From: Chamaecrista fasciculata | Lineage: Eukaryota > Streptophyta > Magnoliopsida > Fabales > Fabaceae | Length of the DNA: 64,000 bases | Assembly: GCA_003254925.1 (NCBI GenBank) | Contig: QANZ01011582.1 | Span: forward strand, 152,147-216,146 | Reading direction: 5' to 3' | In this document: one piece after another, positions 23,121-32,447 of the stretch | Numbering within the stretch: the stretch's first letter is position 1 | Layout: the number at the start of each line of letters is the position of its first letter | Notes under the pieces: model-generated | The model's database searches: none | The model's input: only the letters and a program-made list of their open reading frames with translations | What the model was told of the DNA's origin: nothing | Position numbers and translations under genes: made by a program

Positions 23121-25115
23121 TCACCAAAAGTTACCACAGGAACAGGCCCCATCCATGAAATGATGGAATCTCATGTTATCCCTGATAATAATCTTTCTTT
23201 GTGTAACTTTTGATGCCCCACACATTACGATATGACAATCCTCACATATCCTAAGGTTTTTCATAATCTTTATAGTGGAACCAGCCTCTGTATTCAGGAG
23301 TGCATATGCCAAAGCTAACTTTTCACTATGAGTCATTAGTATATCCCTCTTTCCGTCATCACTAACATCATACGGCACAGAAGCCAGATTAAATTGGTAT
23401 CCATTGACAATCAGTCTCTCCATAAGATCCTGTAATGCCTTCCTTATCTCCCTGATTTCTGGATGTGTTGCATCACCTGCAAAAAACTCCTGAATTATAC
23501 CCTTCTTTGCTTCCACCCAGCTGCATCCAGGAATTTTCTTTAATTTCTTTTCTTTCATCAATTTCCTCACCCTTGAGACATCATTCCATCTACCAGCTGA
23601 TGCGTATGTGTTAGAAAGCAATACATAATTCGCAATGCTATCAGGTTCAAGTTCAAATAAATGGCTCGCAGCAACTTCTGCAACATCAGGGTTCCCATGA
23701 ATGCGTGATGATCCAAGCAGTGCTCCCCACACACCTCCATTGGGTTTCATAGGCATTGTCCCAATAAGCTGAAGTGCTTCTTCAAAATGTCCGGTTCGAC
23801 CAAGAAGATCTGCCATGCAAGAATAATGATCTACAGTTGGAGTAACACCATAACATTCTTCCATGGTAGCAAATAGCTGTCGACCTTGGTCTACCAAGCC
23901 TGCATGACTACACGCAGTAAGCACTCCTACAAAAGTGACATGGTTTGGCTTAACATCTGCCTTCAACATCTCAAAAAATAATGCAATGGCTGCATGAGCA
24001 CGACCATGAATTGCAAACCCTACAATCATAGAACTATAAGAAAATACATTTCTTTCCTTCATAGCTTCAAAAACCTTATATGCCTCCTCCACATTACCAC
24101 ATTTGGAATACATGTCTATTAATGCTGATCCCACAACAACATTATTGGCTGGCCTATATCTAGAACTCTCAGCAACATCCTTAATCCAGTTAGCATGTTT
24201 AGATGCACCTAATTGAGCACATGCAGAAATAACACCAACTAATGTAACTTCATCAGTGGCAACACCTGCATCTTGCATTCGCTCAAAAAACTCCAATGCC
24301 TTCTTTGGCATGGCATTCTGGGCATAACCATTAATCATTGCAGTCCATGCCACCATATCTTTCAATGGCAATCCATCAAACAGATCCCCTGCAGATTTCA
24401 TATCGCCAGCTTTAGCATAAGAAACGATCAACTCCGTCCAAGAAATCACATCCCTTTCAGTCATTTCATCGAATACTTTGTGTGCATAATCCAAAAGCCC
24501 ACACTTAACATACATATCAATCATACTGTTGCCAACAAATAAATCAGACACAAAACCACCAATTAATATTGTCTGGGCATGAACCTGTGAACCCAAACTA
24601 GCATCAAGAACAGCACCACAAGCCTTAAAGAGAGCCGAGAAGGTAAAAGACACAGGATCAATGCCTTGCTTCCTCATACAGGTATATAAACGAATTGACT
24701 CTGATAATGGTCCTTGAACAGCATAGCCGCGAATAAGAGCTGTCCAAAGAAATGGATTTGGGTAATTAACCTGTGTGAAAACCAGGGTAGGGTAAGAATG
24801 TATGGGAACGTATTTAGTGAGCATACGAATGAGCTTGGTAACGACATAACAACACTGGACGAGGTCTTGGAGGTAGAGACGAGCATGGACTTGTTTGAGT
24901 TGGTTAAGGGTGGTGCATTCATGTAAAAGATAGATGAGATGGGTCTCTAAGAGCTTTCTTTGTTGAAGCTCTAACTTGGGAATAAAAATCCTAGATGGTA
25001 GGGGTTGCTGGTTCAGAACAGAAATTGTGGAAATTCTGCGACGGAGAAAGATAGCTAAAGAATCAAGCAAAAATGAGTCTTTAGGTGCTTGAAAGATTGC
25101 AAGTAATTTCTTCAT
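23121..25115 (-). CDS. PPR protein, PLS class with E and DYW domains (At5g44230-like)
   Basis: An intronless 664-aa pentatricopeptide repeat protein, predicted to bind organellar RNA and act in C-to-U editing. It has successive P, L and S repeats (recognisable motifs include VGNSMIDMYVKCG, RDVISWTELI, KDMVAWTAMINGYAQN, VGSALIDMYSKCGNVEEAYKVF, FVGVLTACSHAGLVDQG), an E domain (WGALLGSSRIHGN, NYVLLSNTYASAGRW) and a DYW deaminase domain. The deaminase zinc ligands HxE (His596, Glu598) and CxxC (Cys624, Cys627) are intact. The C terminus is GNFW instead of DYW, a variant found in this family. The start was set at the ATG at 25115-25113; the frame is open nine codons further but without an ATG. The N terminus is basic and aromatic, compatible with organelle import. 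A truncated copy lies at 28290-28640. Overall similarity suggests the At5g44230 orthologue, from memory. Confidence 0.93.
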   Translation of the reverse strand: MKKLLAIFQAPKDSFLLDSLAIFLRRRISTISVLNQQPLPSRIFIPKLELQQRKLLETHLIYLLHECTTLNQLKQVHARLYLQDLVQCCYVVTKLIRMLTKYVPIHSYPTLVFTQVNYPNPFLWTALIRGYAVQGPLSESIRLYTCMRKQGIDPVSFTFSALFKACGAVLDASLGSQVHAQTILIGGFVSDLFVGNSMIDMYVKCGLLDYAHKVFDEMTERDVISWTELIVSYAKAGDMKSAGDLFDGLPLKDMVAWTAMINGYAQNAMPKKALEFFERMQDAGVATDEVTLVGVISACAQLGASKHANWIKDVAESSRYRPANNVVVGSALIDMYSKCGNVEEAYKVFEAMKERNVFSYSSMIVGFAIHGRAHAAIALFFEMLKADVKPNHVTFVGVLTACSHAGLVDQGRQLFATMEECYGVTPTVDHYSCMADLLGRTGHFEEALQLIGTMPMKPNGGVWGALLGSSRIHGNPDVAEVAASHLFELEPDSIANYVLLSNTYASAGRWNDVSRVRKLMKEKKLKKIPGCSWVEAKKGIIQEFFAGDATHPEIREIRKALQDLMERLIVNGYQFNLASVPYDVSDDGKRDILMTHSEKLALAYALLNTEAGSTIKIMKNLRICEDCHIVMCGASKVTQRKIIIRDNMRFHHFMDGACSCGNFW

Positions 25116-25119
25116 ATTG

Positions 25120-25438
25120 AACAAAATCAGAGAGGAAAACAAGTTGTCTATTTTCCTATGTTATGTTCTTACGGTCATCGTCCCATCACATTCTCAGGGG
25201 TCAAAAATGAAGCCAAGAAGCTACAATTATAAGATGAAACAAATAGAAGCATTAGATACCAGAATCGTCATGCCTCTTGAATCTCTTTTCAAACTTCAAA
25301 GTCCTCAAATCTCTCGTCATCCGACTCTGTTGGCTCTTCATAAGAGGCCCAACAACACCCATATATGTTTTCTTCAAAGTCTTCAGTTTCGGCATCGATA
25401 TGTTTAGTATCGAGAAAAATGAGATCGATAATTTTTTT
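25120..25438. other. PPR promoter region
   Basis: The sequence between the PPR start and the MITE. It must hold the minus-strand promoter, but no TATA box was pinned down. Confidence 0.35.
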
Positions 25439-25439
25439 T

Positions 25440-25976
25440 GGTTAAAGGGTGACTTTGGTCCTAAATGTATGTCCTAATGTTTATTCTGGTCCACTATGTT
25501 TTAAAATATTTAAATTGGTCCTAAATGTTTGCAAAATGTTTCATTTTAGTCCAAAACTATTGAATAGGCTTGTTTCAACTTCAAACGTGACGAGTTTAGA
25601 GCTACGTATTGTTCTCAAAGAGTACTTTCTCTATCAAGTTGGGGTCGTCAGCAAACGCGGTCAAATCAGTCGTAAAAGTAGACTGCTCGTTTCATGGTCA
25701 AATAAGCAAAGTTGATCATATCTCTCTCGTTTCAAATTCAAATGCGACGAATTCAGAGCTACGAGTTCCTCTTAACAAGTCCTTTGAACTTGAAATGAAA
25801 GACGAGATAAATATGACCAAATACAATAGTTTGGGACCAAAATGAAAATTTTACCAATATTTAGGACCAAAATGAATTATTTTGCTAACATTTAGGACCA
25901 ATTTGAACAGTTTGAAACATAATGGACCAAAATGAACATTAGGGCATACATTTAGGACCAAAATGACCCTTTAACC
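25440..25976. mobile_element. Mutator-like MITE, TTGGTCC-unit family
   Basis: Left end GGTTAAAGGGTGACTTTGGT and right end the inverse of GGTTAAAGGGTCATTTTGGT. The arms carry three to four TTTGGTCC units. The interior has two copies of the shared core (CAAACGTGACGAGTTTAGAG and CAAATGCGACGAATTCAGAG). The insertion site is T-rich: TAATTTTTT precedes and follows, with slippage in the T run. Closest relative is 7923-8440. Confidence 0.75.
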
Positions 25977-25986
25977 TAATTTTTTT

Positions 25987-26377
25987 GGTCAAAGTGTAAA
26001 TTTGGTCCATATCTTTTTCTCAGTTTTCAATTTGGTCTCATGTCTTTTTTATTGCACTTTTAGTCTCACATCTTTAGGTCAGTTTTCAATTTGGTCTCAT
26101 ATCTTTTTTTTGTTACAGACTTAATCCCATTTCTTTGGCTTAATTCCATAATTGATCCTATATCTTTATGATAGATGCAGAAGTGGTCTCATATCTTTGT
26201 AAAATGATCAACTAATTGTTGATCTTTTTGTAAAAATATGAGACCAATTCTGCAGCTTGACCTATGTGACTAAATTTGGACTTTTTGCTAAGATATGAGA
26301 CAAAGAGTGCAAAAAAAAAATACAAGACCAAATTGAGAACTCAGCAAAATATATAAGACCAAATTTGCGATTTAACC
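25987..26377. mobile_element. TTGGTCC-unit MITE adjacent to the previous one
   Basis: Starts GGTCAAAGTGTAAATTTGGT and ends ACCAAATTTGCGATTTAACC, with repeated TTTGGTCTCATATCTTT units inside and their inverses in the right arm. It is inserted in the same T-rich target as 25440-25976, only ten bases away. The T-rich flanks prevent a firm target-duplication call. Confidence 0.6.
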
Positions 26378-26614
26378 TTTTTTTTTTTCTTCTATCACTT
26401 CGTTTTTTTTACTTTTTTAATCTGATCAAATATTAAGGATTAAAACCAAAAAAATAGTTTTTAGCCAAAAATAAGAAGAAAAAAAAAGTCCTACATATGG
26501 ACCATAGTGCACTTCAATTAAAAAAAAATTCTTAAATGATTAAAAATAATGATTTTAGTTACTTAGAAATACAAATTTACTTGCAAGTTGAACAATAAGA
26601 GAACGCATGTAGAA

Positions 26615-27338
26615 TAGAGATGACAATTTTCCTAAAAAATGGGGATCGCCGCGGGTATTGCCTCACGGCGGGGGATCCCCAGATACGGGGAAAAATTCCC
26701 CACGGAGTCCCCGGCCCCAAATTGAATTTATATATATATATATATATTATAATTACAAATAACTTTCATCTATTAGAATAGTGTAACTTCTTTTATGAGC
26801 GATAGTGGTTTTAGGGTGTTAGTCTTTGACTCTTTGTGAATGATAATTAATTTAATCATGTGACATATGCTAGGTAGTCTCCAAATTTTATGTTCTTTGC
26901 ATTGTGTTTGTTCTAATTGGAGTTTGTTTGAATGAAATTTTATAATTGAAACTAAATTATTTATTGGATTAGGTCTTTAACCAATTTGAAATGGACATAT
27001 TATCTTTATTGATGCTTTGATTAGGGGTGTACCAAGAGTCTGGGTCCATATTATCTTTATTTATTGCTTATTAGATAATAGTTCTTTGTTTGGAATGAGT
27101 CCCCTCCAGATTGCCTTCGATATGTGTTTATTGTTGGATTTTGTAATCTAATTCAATGCATTCTTAGTTTTCCATTAAAAAAAATTATACTGTGAGGATC
27201 CCTGTGAGGACTGAGGAGTCAGAGAATGGGGATGGGAGAAAATCCATCCCCAGGGTGGGGATCGGAGACAGGGATGGGGAGGATAAAGATTGGTGGGGAT
27301 ACCCTCCCTGTCCCCACCCTGTGCGGGTGTCATCCCTA
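26615..27338. mobile_element. GC-rich-ended hAT-like element
   Basis: Ends TAGAGATGACAATTTTCC and the inverse of TAGGGATGACACCCGCAC. An exact 8-bp target duplication ATGTAGAA lies at 26607-26614 and 27339-27346. Subterminal regions are very rich in GGGGATCCCC- and GGGGATGGGGA-like repeats in both orientations, while the core is AT-rich. There is no transposase, so it is non-autonomous. Confidence 0.8.
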
Positions 27339-27689
27339 ATGTAGAAACAGGGAGTCACACGTCTAAGTTCAGAGAGATAGTAAGATAGAAGATCAAATTT
27401 AATAGACTTTTCATGATTATATTTAAATTTTGGGCATGACTCGATATTTGGTCAAAGAATATATTTTTTAAAAAAAATAATACAAAAATATTAATCAATT
27501 TGTTGAATATCCCAAGAATTTTATCTTTTTTATCGAGATGAGTACACTAACACCATTTTCATCTCGATTTGATCACGTGGCATTTCATGATAATTTTTTA
27601 TTTTGTTTTTTAAAATAGTCTGAAATCGTGCCATAATGGCGCGATTTTAAGTTTGTTTCTTGCTCTTCATTTTTAGAAATAAATAAATA

Positions 27690-28085
27690 AATTTCTAAGT
27701 TAAGTGATGTACTAATATTTATGAGTGTTAGACATCAACATCACACATTCATACTAATGGACGGAGCTGATTTTATTTTTAAAAAAGAAAACATACATCA
27801 AGTGTGTAACTAGTTCGCTACCAACAAGTTGAAGTTCAATTAGCAAACAAACAATAACAGAAGTCAAAACATCAAACACCTCAGTGCACAACAAAAAAAT
27901 TGGAGTAATGACATTGTCATAAAACATATCAACTATACAAAAGATGAAAACTAGCACACACGGGAGATGTCTCTTGTGCTATTTTGACGCCATGGAGAAA
28001 GAGTCGTAATTTCATCTTGCTTGGTTAAACATGATCTGGTAAGGTAATATAAGTTTCTATATGTATCATAGTAGTTAAGAAAAAA
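27690..28085. repeat. Segmental duplication, copy A
   Basis: This segment (TATTTATGAGTGTTAGACAT to TGTATCATAGTAGTTAAG) is repeated in direct orientation at about 30155-30860, with insertions in the second copy. A third short related piece (AAATCGTGCCATAATG...TTAGAAAT) occurs at 27625-27680 and 28647-28702. No gene is present in it. Confidence 0.7.
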
Positions 28086-28289
28086 AAAAAAGATGAAAAT
28101 AGCAAAGAACAAGGGAAAATATTCAAAAGCCTATCTATTTCATTATCATTATATAACTAATAGTTTTTCAAAAGTATTATTCATCCGCCATGACACATGT
28201 AAACTTTTGATTTTAAAACTCCAAAGACTGCCTCATGCCATTTGGCATCTTTTATTTTTTCTGTTGGCCAAAACTTCAAATTAGTCCCT

Positions 28290-28640
28290 TGAATAATGGT
28301 CCTTGAACAGCATAGCCGCGAATGAGAGTTGTCCAAAGAAATGGATTGGGGTAATTAACCTGTGTGAAAACCAGGGTAGGGTAAGAATGTATTGGAATGT
28401 CCATTTTAGTGAGCATACAAATGAACTTGGTGACAACATAGCAACACTGGACGAGGTCTTGGAAGTAGAGACGAGCATGGACTTGTTTGAGTTGGTTAAG
28501 GGTAGTGCATTCATGTAAAACAGAGATGAGATGCGTCTGCAAGATCTTTCGTTGTTGAAGATATGAGTTTTGGGAATAAAAATCCGAGATGGTAGGGGTT
28601 ATTGGTTCAAAATAGAAGTTGTGTAAATTGGGAAAAAGCT
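28290..28640 (-). pseudogene. Truncated N-terminal copy of the PPR gene
   Basis: Minus-strand reading gives LQQRKILQTHLISVLHEC, LKQVHARLYFQDLVQCCYVV and YPNPFLWTTLIRGYAVQGPL. This is nearly the same as the start of the intact PPR gene at 24700-25030, with one extra codon (LTKMDIP against LTKYVP) and several substitutions. Similarity stops abruptly after AVQGPL, so the repeats, E and DYW domains are missing. It is a partial gene duplication lying between the two copies of the 27.7/30.2 kb segment. Confidence 0.85.
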
Positions 28641-28702
28641 TGAAATCGTGCCATAATGACATGATTTTAAGTTTGTTTCTTGATCTTCATTCTTAGAAAT
28701 CT

Positions 28703-29598
28703 ATATTATTGTTTTGAGATTTTTAAAGTTATTCCTTACTGTTTTGAGATGGTTATGACTCAAGAAATTTTTAAATTTTTTTACTCAAGTGTTTTTTCTG
28801 ATATTATGATTAGTCATTACTCACAAGTTTTGTGAATGTTAGACATTGACTAGGATGGAAGTGGCTGAGCCGGAGATAAAGATGTTGATGGAAGTGATAA
28901 GTTTCTATGGTCATATATCATTTGTAATTCAATTGCTTACGAACTTGAAATATGATTGTGTCCTCAAGGTTTGTTTGTTTGGTTGTTAGTGCCTTAGTGG
29001 TAGTTGTGCAAGACATATAGCCTTATGAAGATTTATGTGTTAGGTGTAGCATCTTGACATTGTGCAGATTTACATGGTCATATATCATGTTGTGCACAAG
29101 TCTTATTACCCCTGTGCAGGACATATTCACTACCATGCTTTGGTAGCTGTGCATGACATATACCTTATATTATAACTCGACACTTGACAACTATTGAGGA
29201 AGCCTGATCCAGTTTGTGACTACCATCTCCTTATGTTGGATATTTTCCCAACTTTTAACATCTTCGTATCATTTCAATTTTTGACTAATAAAATATGCTT
29301 TTGTTGGTATTATGTTAAATAGATCTTCTGATTATCTATTCTGAAGCATTCATTTTATTTTAATTGCCCTGCAGTAAACTTTCTTAAGATATTAGGAATT
29401 GAAGGGTAGTTGATGTAGGCCATCAAAAGATCTTCCTTTATATATTATATTGGTAATTCCTTTATATATAATATCATTTTCTTCTTGATGTTGCAGAAAC
29501 ATAACATTTGATAGGTGGACTTAATTGACAATGTGTTGTGAAGGATATTCCCAATTATATAAAATGTCAGGAAAAAAACTCATGCAAACACACGCGTC
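28703..29598. other. Intergenic, no gene
   Basis: AT-rich DNA. A repeated TGTGCA(G/C)GACATAT...CCTTA motif occurs near 29010, 29115 and 29150. I see no coding sequence. Confidence 0.45.
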
Positions 29599-30000
29599 TT
29601 ATACTAGTATATATAAAAGTTGGGCAATTTTCACTAATCCTTTTATGGGATCTAGAAAAGCAATCTTATCATGCTTGTAGTCTAGGAGGACCACTTCCGC
29701 ATTATTCCTAAGTGCCGACACACCTGTCCAGCCTAGCAAGTAGTTTTTGCTTGTTGAATCAAAATGAAACATCATGGTCCATGAATCTACAACACCATAT
29801 TTCTTCATTACCTAAATAATACAAAACCACGGGTTGTAATGCTTATGATACAGAGCAAGTAAATTACCTCCTCTTAAAATAGATATACGATGTTGTGACT
29901 CTAAACCCTCTGGTAACATCAATTCTCCAAATTTATGTTCAGCAACATCAAACGTCAAAATAAAATAGTTTCTCATCCCATTAATTCCACGGTAAGCCCA
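29599..30000 (-). pseudogene. F-box-associated (FBA) interaction domain pseudogene
   Basis: The minus strand reads WAYRGINGMRNYFILTFDV, EHKFGELMLPEG and LRGGNLLALYHKHYNPWFCII, then a stop, then VMKKYGVVDSWTMMFHFD and NAEVVLLDYKHDKIAFLDP. This is the order of the FBA domain of plant F-box proteins (..W.VMKEYGV.ESWTKLF..). The stop is a TAG where the family has Trp, so a TGG to TAG change is the likely lesion. No F-box (N-terminal) portion is found nearby. It is a 5'-truncated, dead gene fragment. Confidence 0.75.
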
Positions 30001-30154
30001 CTAGTGTTGTAGCTTAATGATAATTTTTTGATATAAGAACTTGATGTTAAATTAATGTTTAATAAATTGATTAATTCTAAATAAACATTGTAACCTAAAA
30101 TTCATCTATGTATGACACCGATCCATCATGCTAGTAAATAAATAAATTTATAAG

Positions 30155-30860
30155 TTAGGTGGTCTAGTGATATTTATGAGTGTTAGACATCAACATCACA
30201 TCACATGTTTATACTAATGGATGGAGCTGATTTTATTTTTAAAAAATAAACACATGATAGAGAGATAAAGAGAATAGTTAAAAGTCTAGAGATTTATCTA
30301 TCAAGCTTAAAGCTTTTATATTAGAGTATTTTATACTCTCATCTTAAAATTCAAAAGTCTTAAATATATTGTAATTTAAAAATAAAAATAAGATAAATTT
30401 CAAAAGATACATGTGTAGCTTGTTGGCTCCCAACAAGTTGAAGTTTAATTAACAAATGAACAATAACAAGTGTCAAAACATCCAGGGTTATACTACAAAA
30501 AAGTGGGTAGTTTTTGCTACCCACTTTTTAACTGTTGGATTGAGGTTTTATACCTCGAGATACGTGTATTTCGAGGTATAAAACCTCAATCCAACGATTA
30601 AAAAGTAATTTGCACAAAACTATCGACCTCTATACATGCATACCCAAACATAAAACACCTTAGTGCACAACAAAAAATTAAAATAATAACATAGTCATGA
30701 AATATATCAATTATACAAAAGATAGAAACTAGCAATGGAGATGTCTCTTGTGCTATTTTGAAGCGAGAAAGAGTCCTAATCTTCATGTTGCTTGGTTAAA
30801 CATGATCTGGTACGGTAATATAAATTTCTATATGTATCATAGTAATTAAGAAAAAAAAAG
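30155..30860. repeat. Segmental duplication, copy A'
   Basis: Direct-orientation partner of 27690-28085, sharing for example GGAGCTGATTTTATTTTTAA, CAACAAGTTGAAGTT and GAGATGTCTCTTGTGCTATT. It is longer because of insertions at about 30250-30410 and about 30485-30650 (the latter a hairpin). Confidence 0.7.
30489..30606. repeat. Double-hairpin insertion
   Basis: A small stem (AAAAAGTGGGTAG ... CTACCCACTTTTT, about 30498-30528) is followed by a long stem. The 35-nt left arm at 30524-30558 is inverted at 30571-30605 with two mismatches around a 12-nt loop. It is absent from duplication copy A, so it was inserted (or lost) after the duplication. Confidence 0.7.
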
Positions 30861-31100
30861 GAAATGAAAATAACTAAGAACAAAGGAACATATTCAAAAG
30901 TCTATCTACTTCATTATATAACTAATGGTATTCTTTGCTTGTAACTCCTAACACTAGACAATTTTTTAAATATATATTTTTCTTTATAGCTTTTCAAAAG
31001 TATTATTCAACCACCATGAGTCCATGACACATGTAACTTTTTGATTTTAAAACTCCAAAGAATGCCTTACTACCATTTGACATCTTTTATTTTTTCTGTT

Positions 31101-32142
31101 GGCCAAAACTTTAAATTAGTCCCTTATGTATGGAATGGATTTTAAATTTGTTCATCTATGTTTTATATATTTCATATTGATCCTATATTTTTCTATATTT
31201 CTCAAATTGGTCCCATAAATACTAAATGTAGTTACATCCATCTTGTTTTAAAATCTAATGCAATAAATCTAGAATTACGAATTTTTTTACGAGTATTTTG
31301 AGATCGTCAACAAATAAGATGAAATCGAGTTTCAAAAGTAGGTAACTCATTTCATAGTCAAACAAACAAAATTGGTCCCGTAAATACTAAATATAGTTAC
31401 ATCTCTCTTGTTTTAAGTTCGAATGCAACGAATCGAGTTACGAGTTTCTTTTGACGAGTATTTTGGAACCGTCAAAGATCAAACTCGTTTCAAAGTAAGT
31501 AACTCATTTTACAGGCAAACAAACAAAGTTGGTCATATTTGATATTTTTCTTGTTTCAAGTTCGAATTCGACGGGTTCAAAATTATATGTTAACTTTTAA
31601 AGAAGGGTAAATTACGCAAAAGGGCCCTGTGGTTTGGCCCTATTTCAGTTTGGGTCCCTGTAGTTTAAAACGTTACAGTTAAGGTCCCTGTGGTTTGTTC
31701 CGTTTGCAAATAGGGTCCCAAGAGCTTTTCTCCATCCAAACTAACGGTGCACATGTTTTGCACGTGACCTAACCCTAATTTTTTCAACCATTCGTGATTT
31801 CAAAACATGTGCACCGTTAGTTTGGATGGAGAAAAGCTCTTGGGACCCTATTTGTAAACGGAGCAAACCACAAGAACCCTAACTGTAACGTTTTTAACCA
31901 CAGAGACCCAAACTGAAATAGGGTCAAACCTCAAGGCCCTTTTGTGTAATTACCCTTTAAAGAATTCTTTCTCTGCTTAGTTGAAATCACTAGTAAATGA
32001 GGTCAAATTGTATATCAAAAATATAATCGAGACCAATTTGAGAAAGTATAAAAATATGTAGGATTAATATGAAACAAATGAAACATAGAAGATTAATTTA
32101 AAATTTACCTCATACATGAGGGACTAATTTAAGGTTTTGACC
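31101..32142. mobile_element. Mutator-like MITE with a nested MITE
   Basis: Starts GGCCAAAACTTTAAATTAGT and ends ACTAATTTAAGGTTTTGACC. Flanking TTTTCTGTT (31092-31100) and TTTTCTCTT (32143-32151) match at 8 of 9. It contains three copies of the shared core (CGAATGCAACGAAT, CGAATTCGACGGGTTC and relatives). It is split by a complete second element at 31609-31955. Close relatives are 12247-12675 and 44379-44846. It ends about 160 bp upstream of the PFK TATA box. Confidence 0.75.
31609..31955. mobile_element. 347-bp fold-back MITE nested in another MITE
   Basis: Starts GGGTAAATTACGCAAAAGGG and ends CCCTTTTGTGTAATTACCC. Both arms are built of CCTGTGGTTTG and GTCCC units and meet around a short loop. 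An exact 9-bp target duplication TTTAAAGAA lies at 31600-31608 and 31956-31964. Same family as 5955-6446. Confidence 0.85.
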
Positions 32143-32302
32143 TTTTCTCTTTACAAATTACAAGCCTTTTCTAGCATCCTCTTGTGTCTACACTCTACAC
32201 TCTACACCACCGTCAAATCCAGCTTTGAACTCGGTGAGTTCTTATTTGACATAAATTTTCTAGTCGACCCCACATGTCTTGTGCCGCTTGATTCCTCGGC
32301 TT

Positions 32303-32312
32303 AATATAAATA
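32303..32312 (+). promoter_or_regulatory. Candidate TATA box of the PFK gene
   Basis: AATATAAATA lies about 140 bp upstream of the PFK start codon and is followed by a CT-rich leader (32320-32447). Confidence 0.5.
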
Positions 32313-32447
32313 CGTTTCACTGTTCTCTTCTTTGCCTTTCACTTCCATCAACTTCTATAAACTCTGCTTCTTATTCCTCGCCTTCTAGTTCTATCTCCTC
32401 TTCTTCTTGACATTACTATTACGGGAATCACAGAATCAAAAAACCCA

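Noticed and set aside
25987..26377. Treating 25440-26377 as one large element
   Set aside because: Each half has its own pair of inverted ends and different repeat units, with only a T-rich spacer between them.
27178..27330. GGGGATGGGGA repeats as a CRISPR or telomere-like array
   Set aside because: Spacing and units are irregular and they are the subterminal repeats of a hAT-like element with an exact 8-bp duplication. CRISPR is not expected in a plant nucleus.
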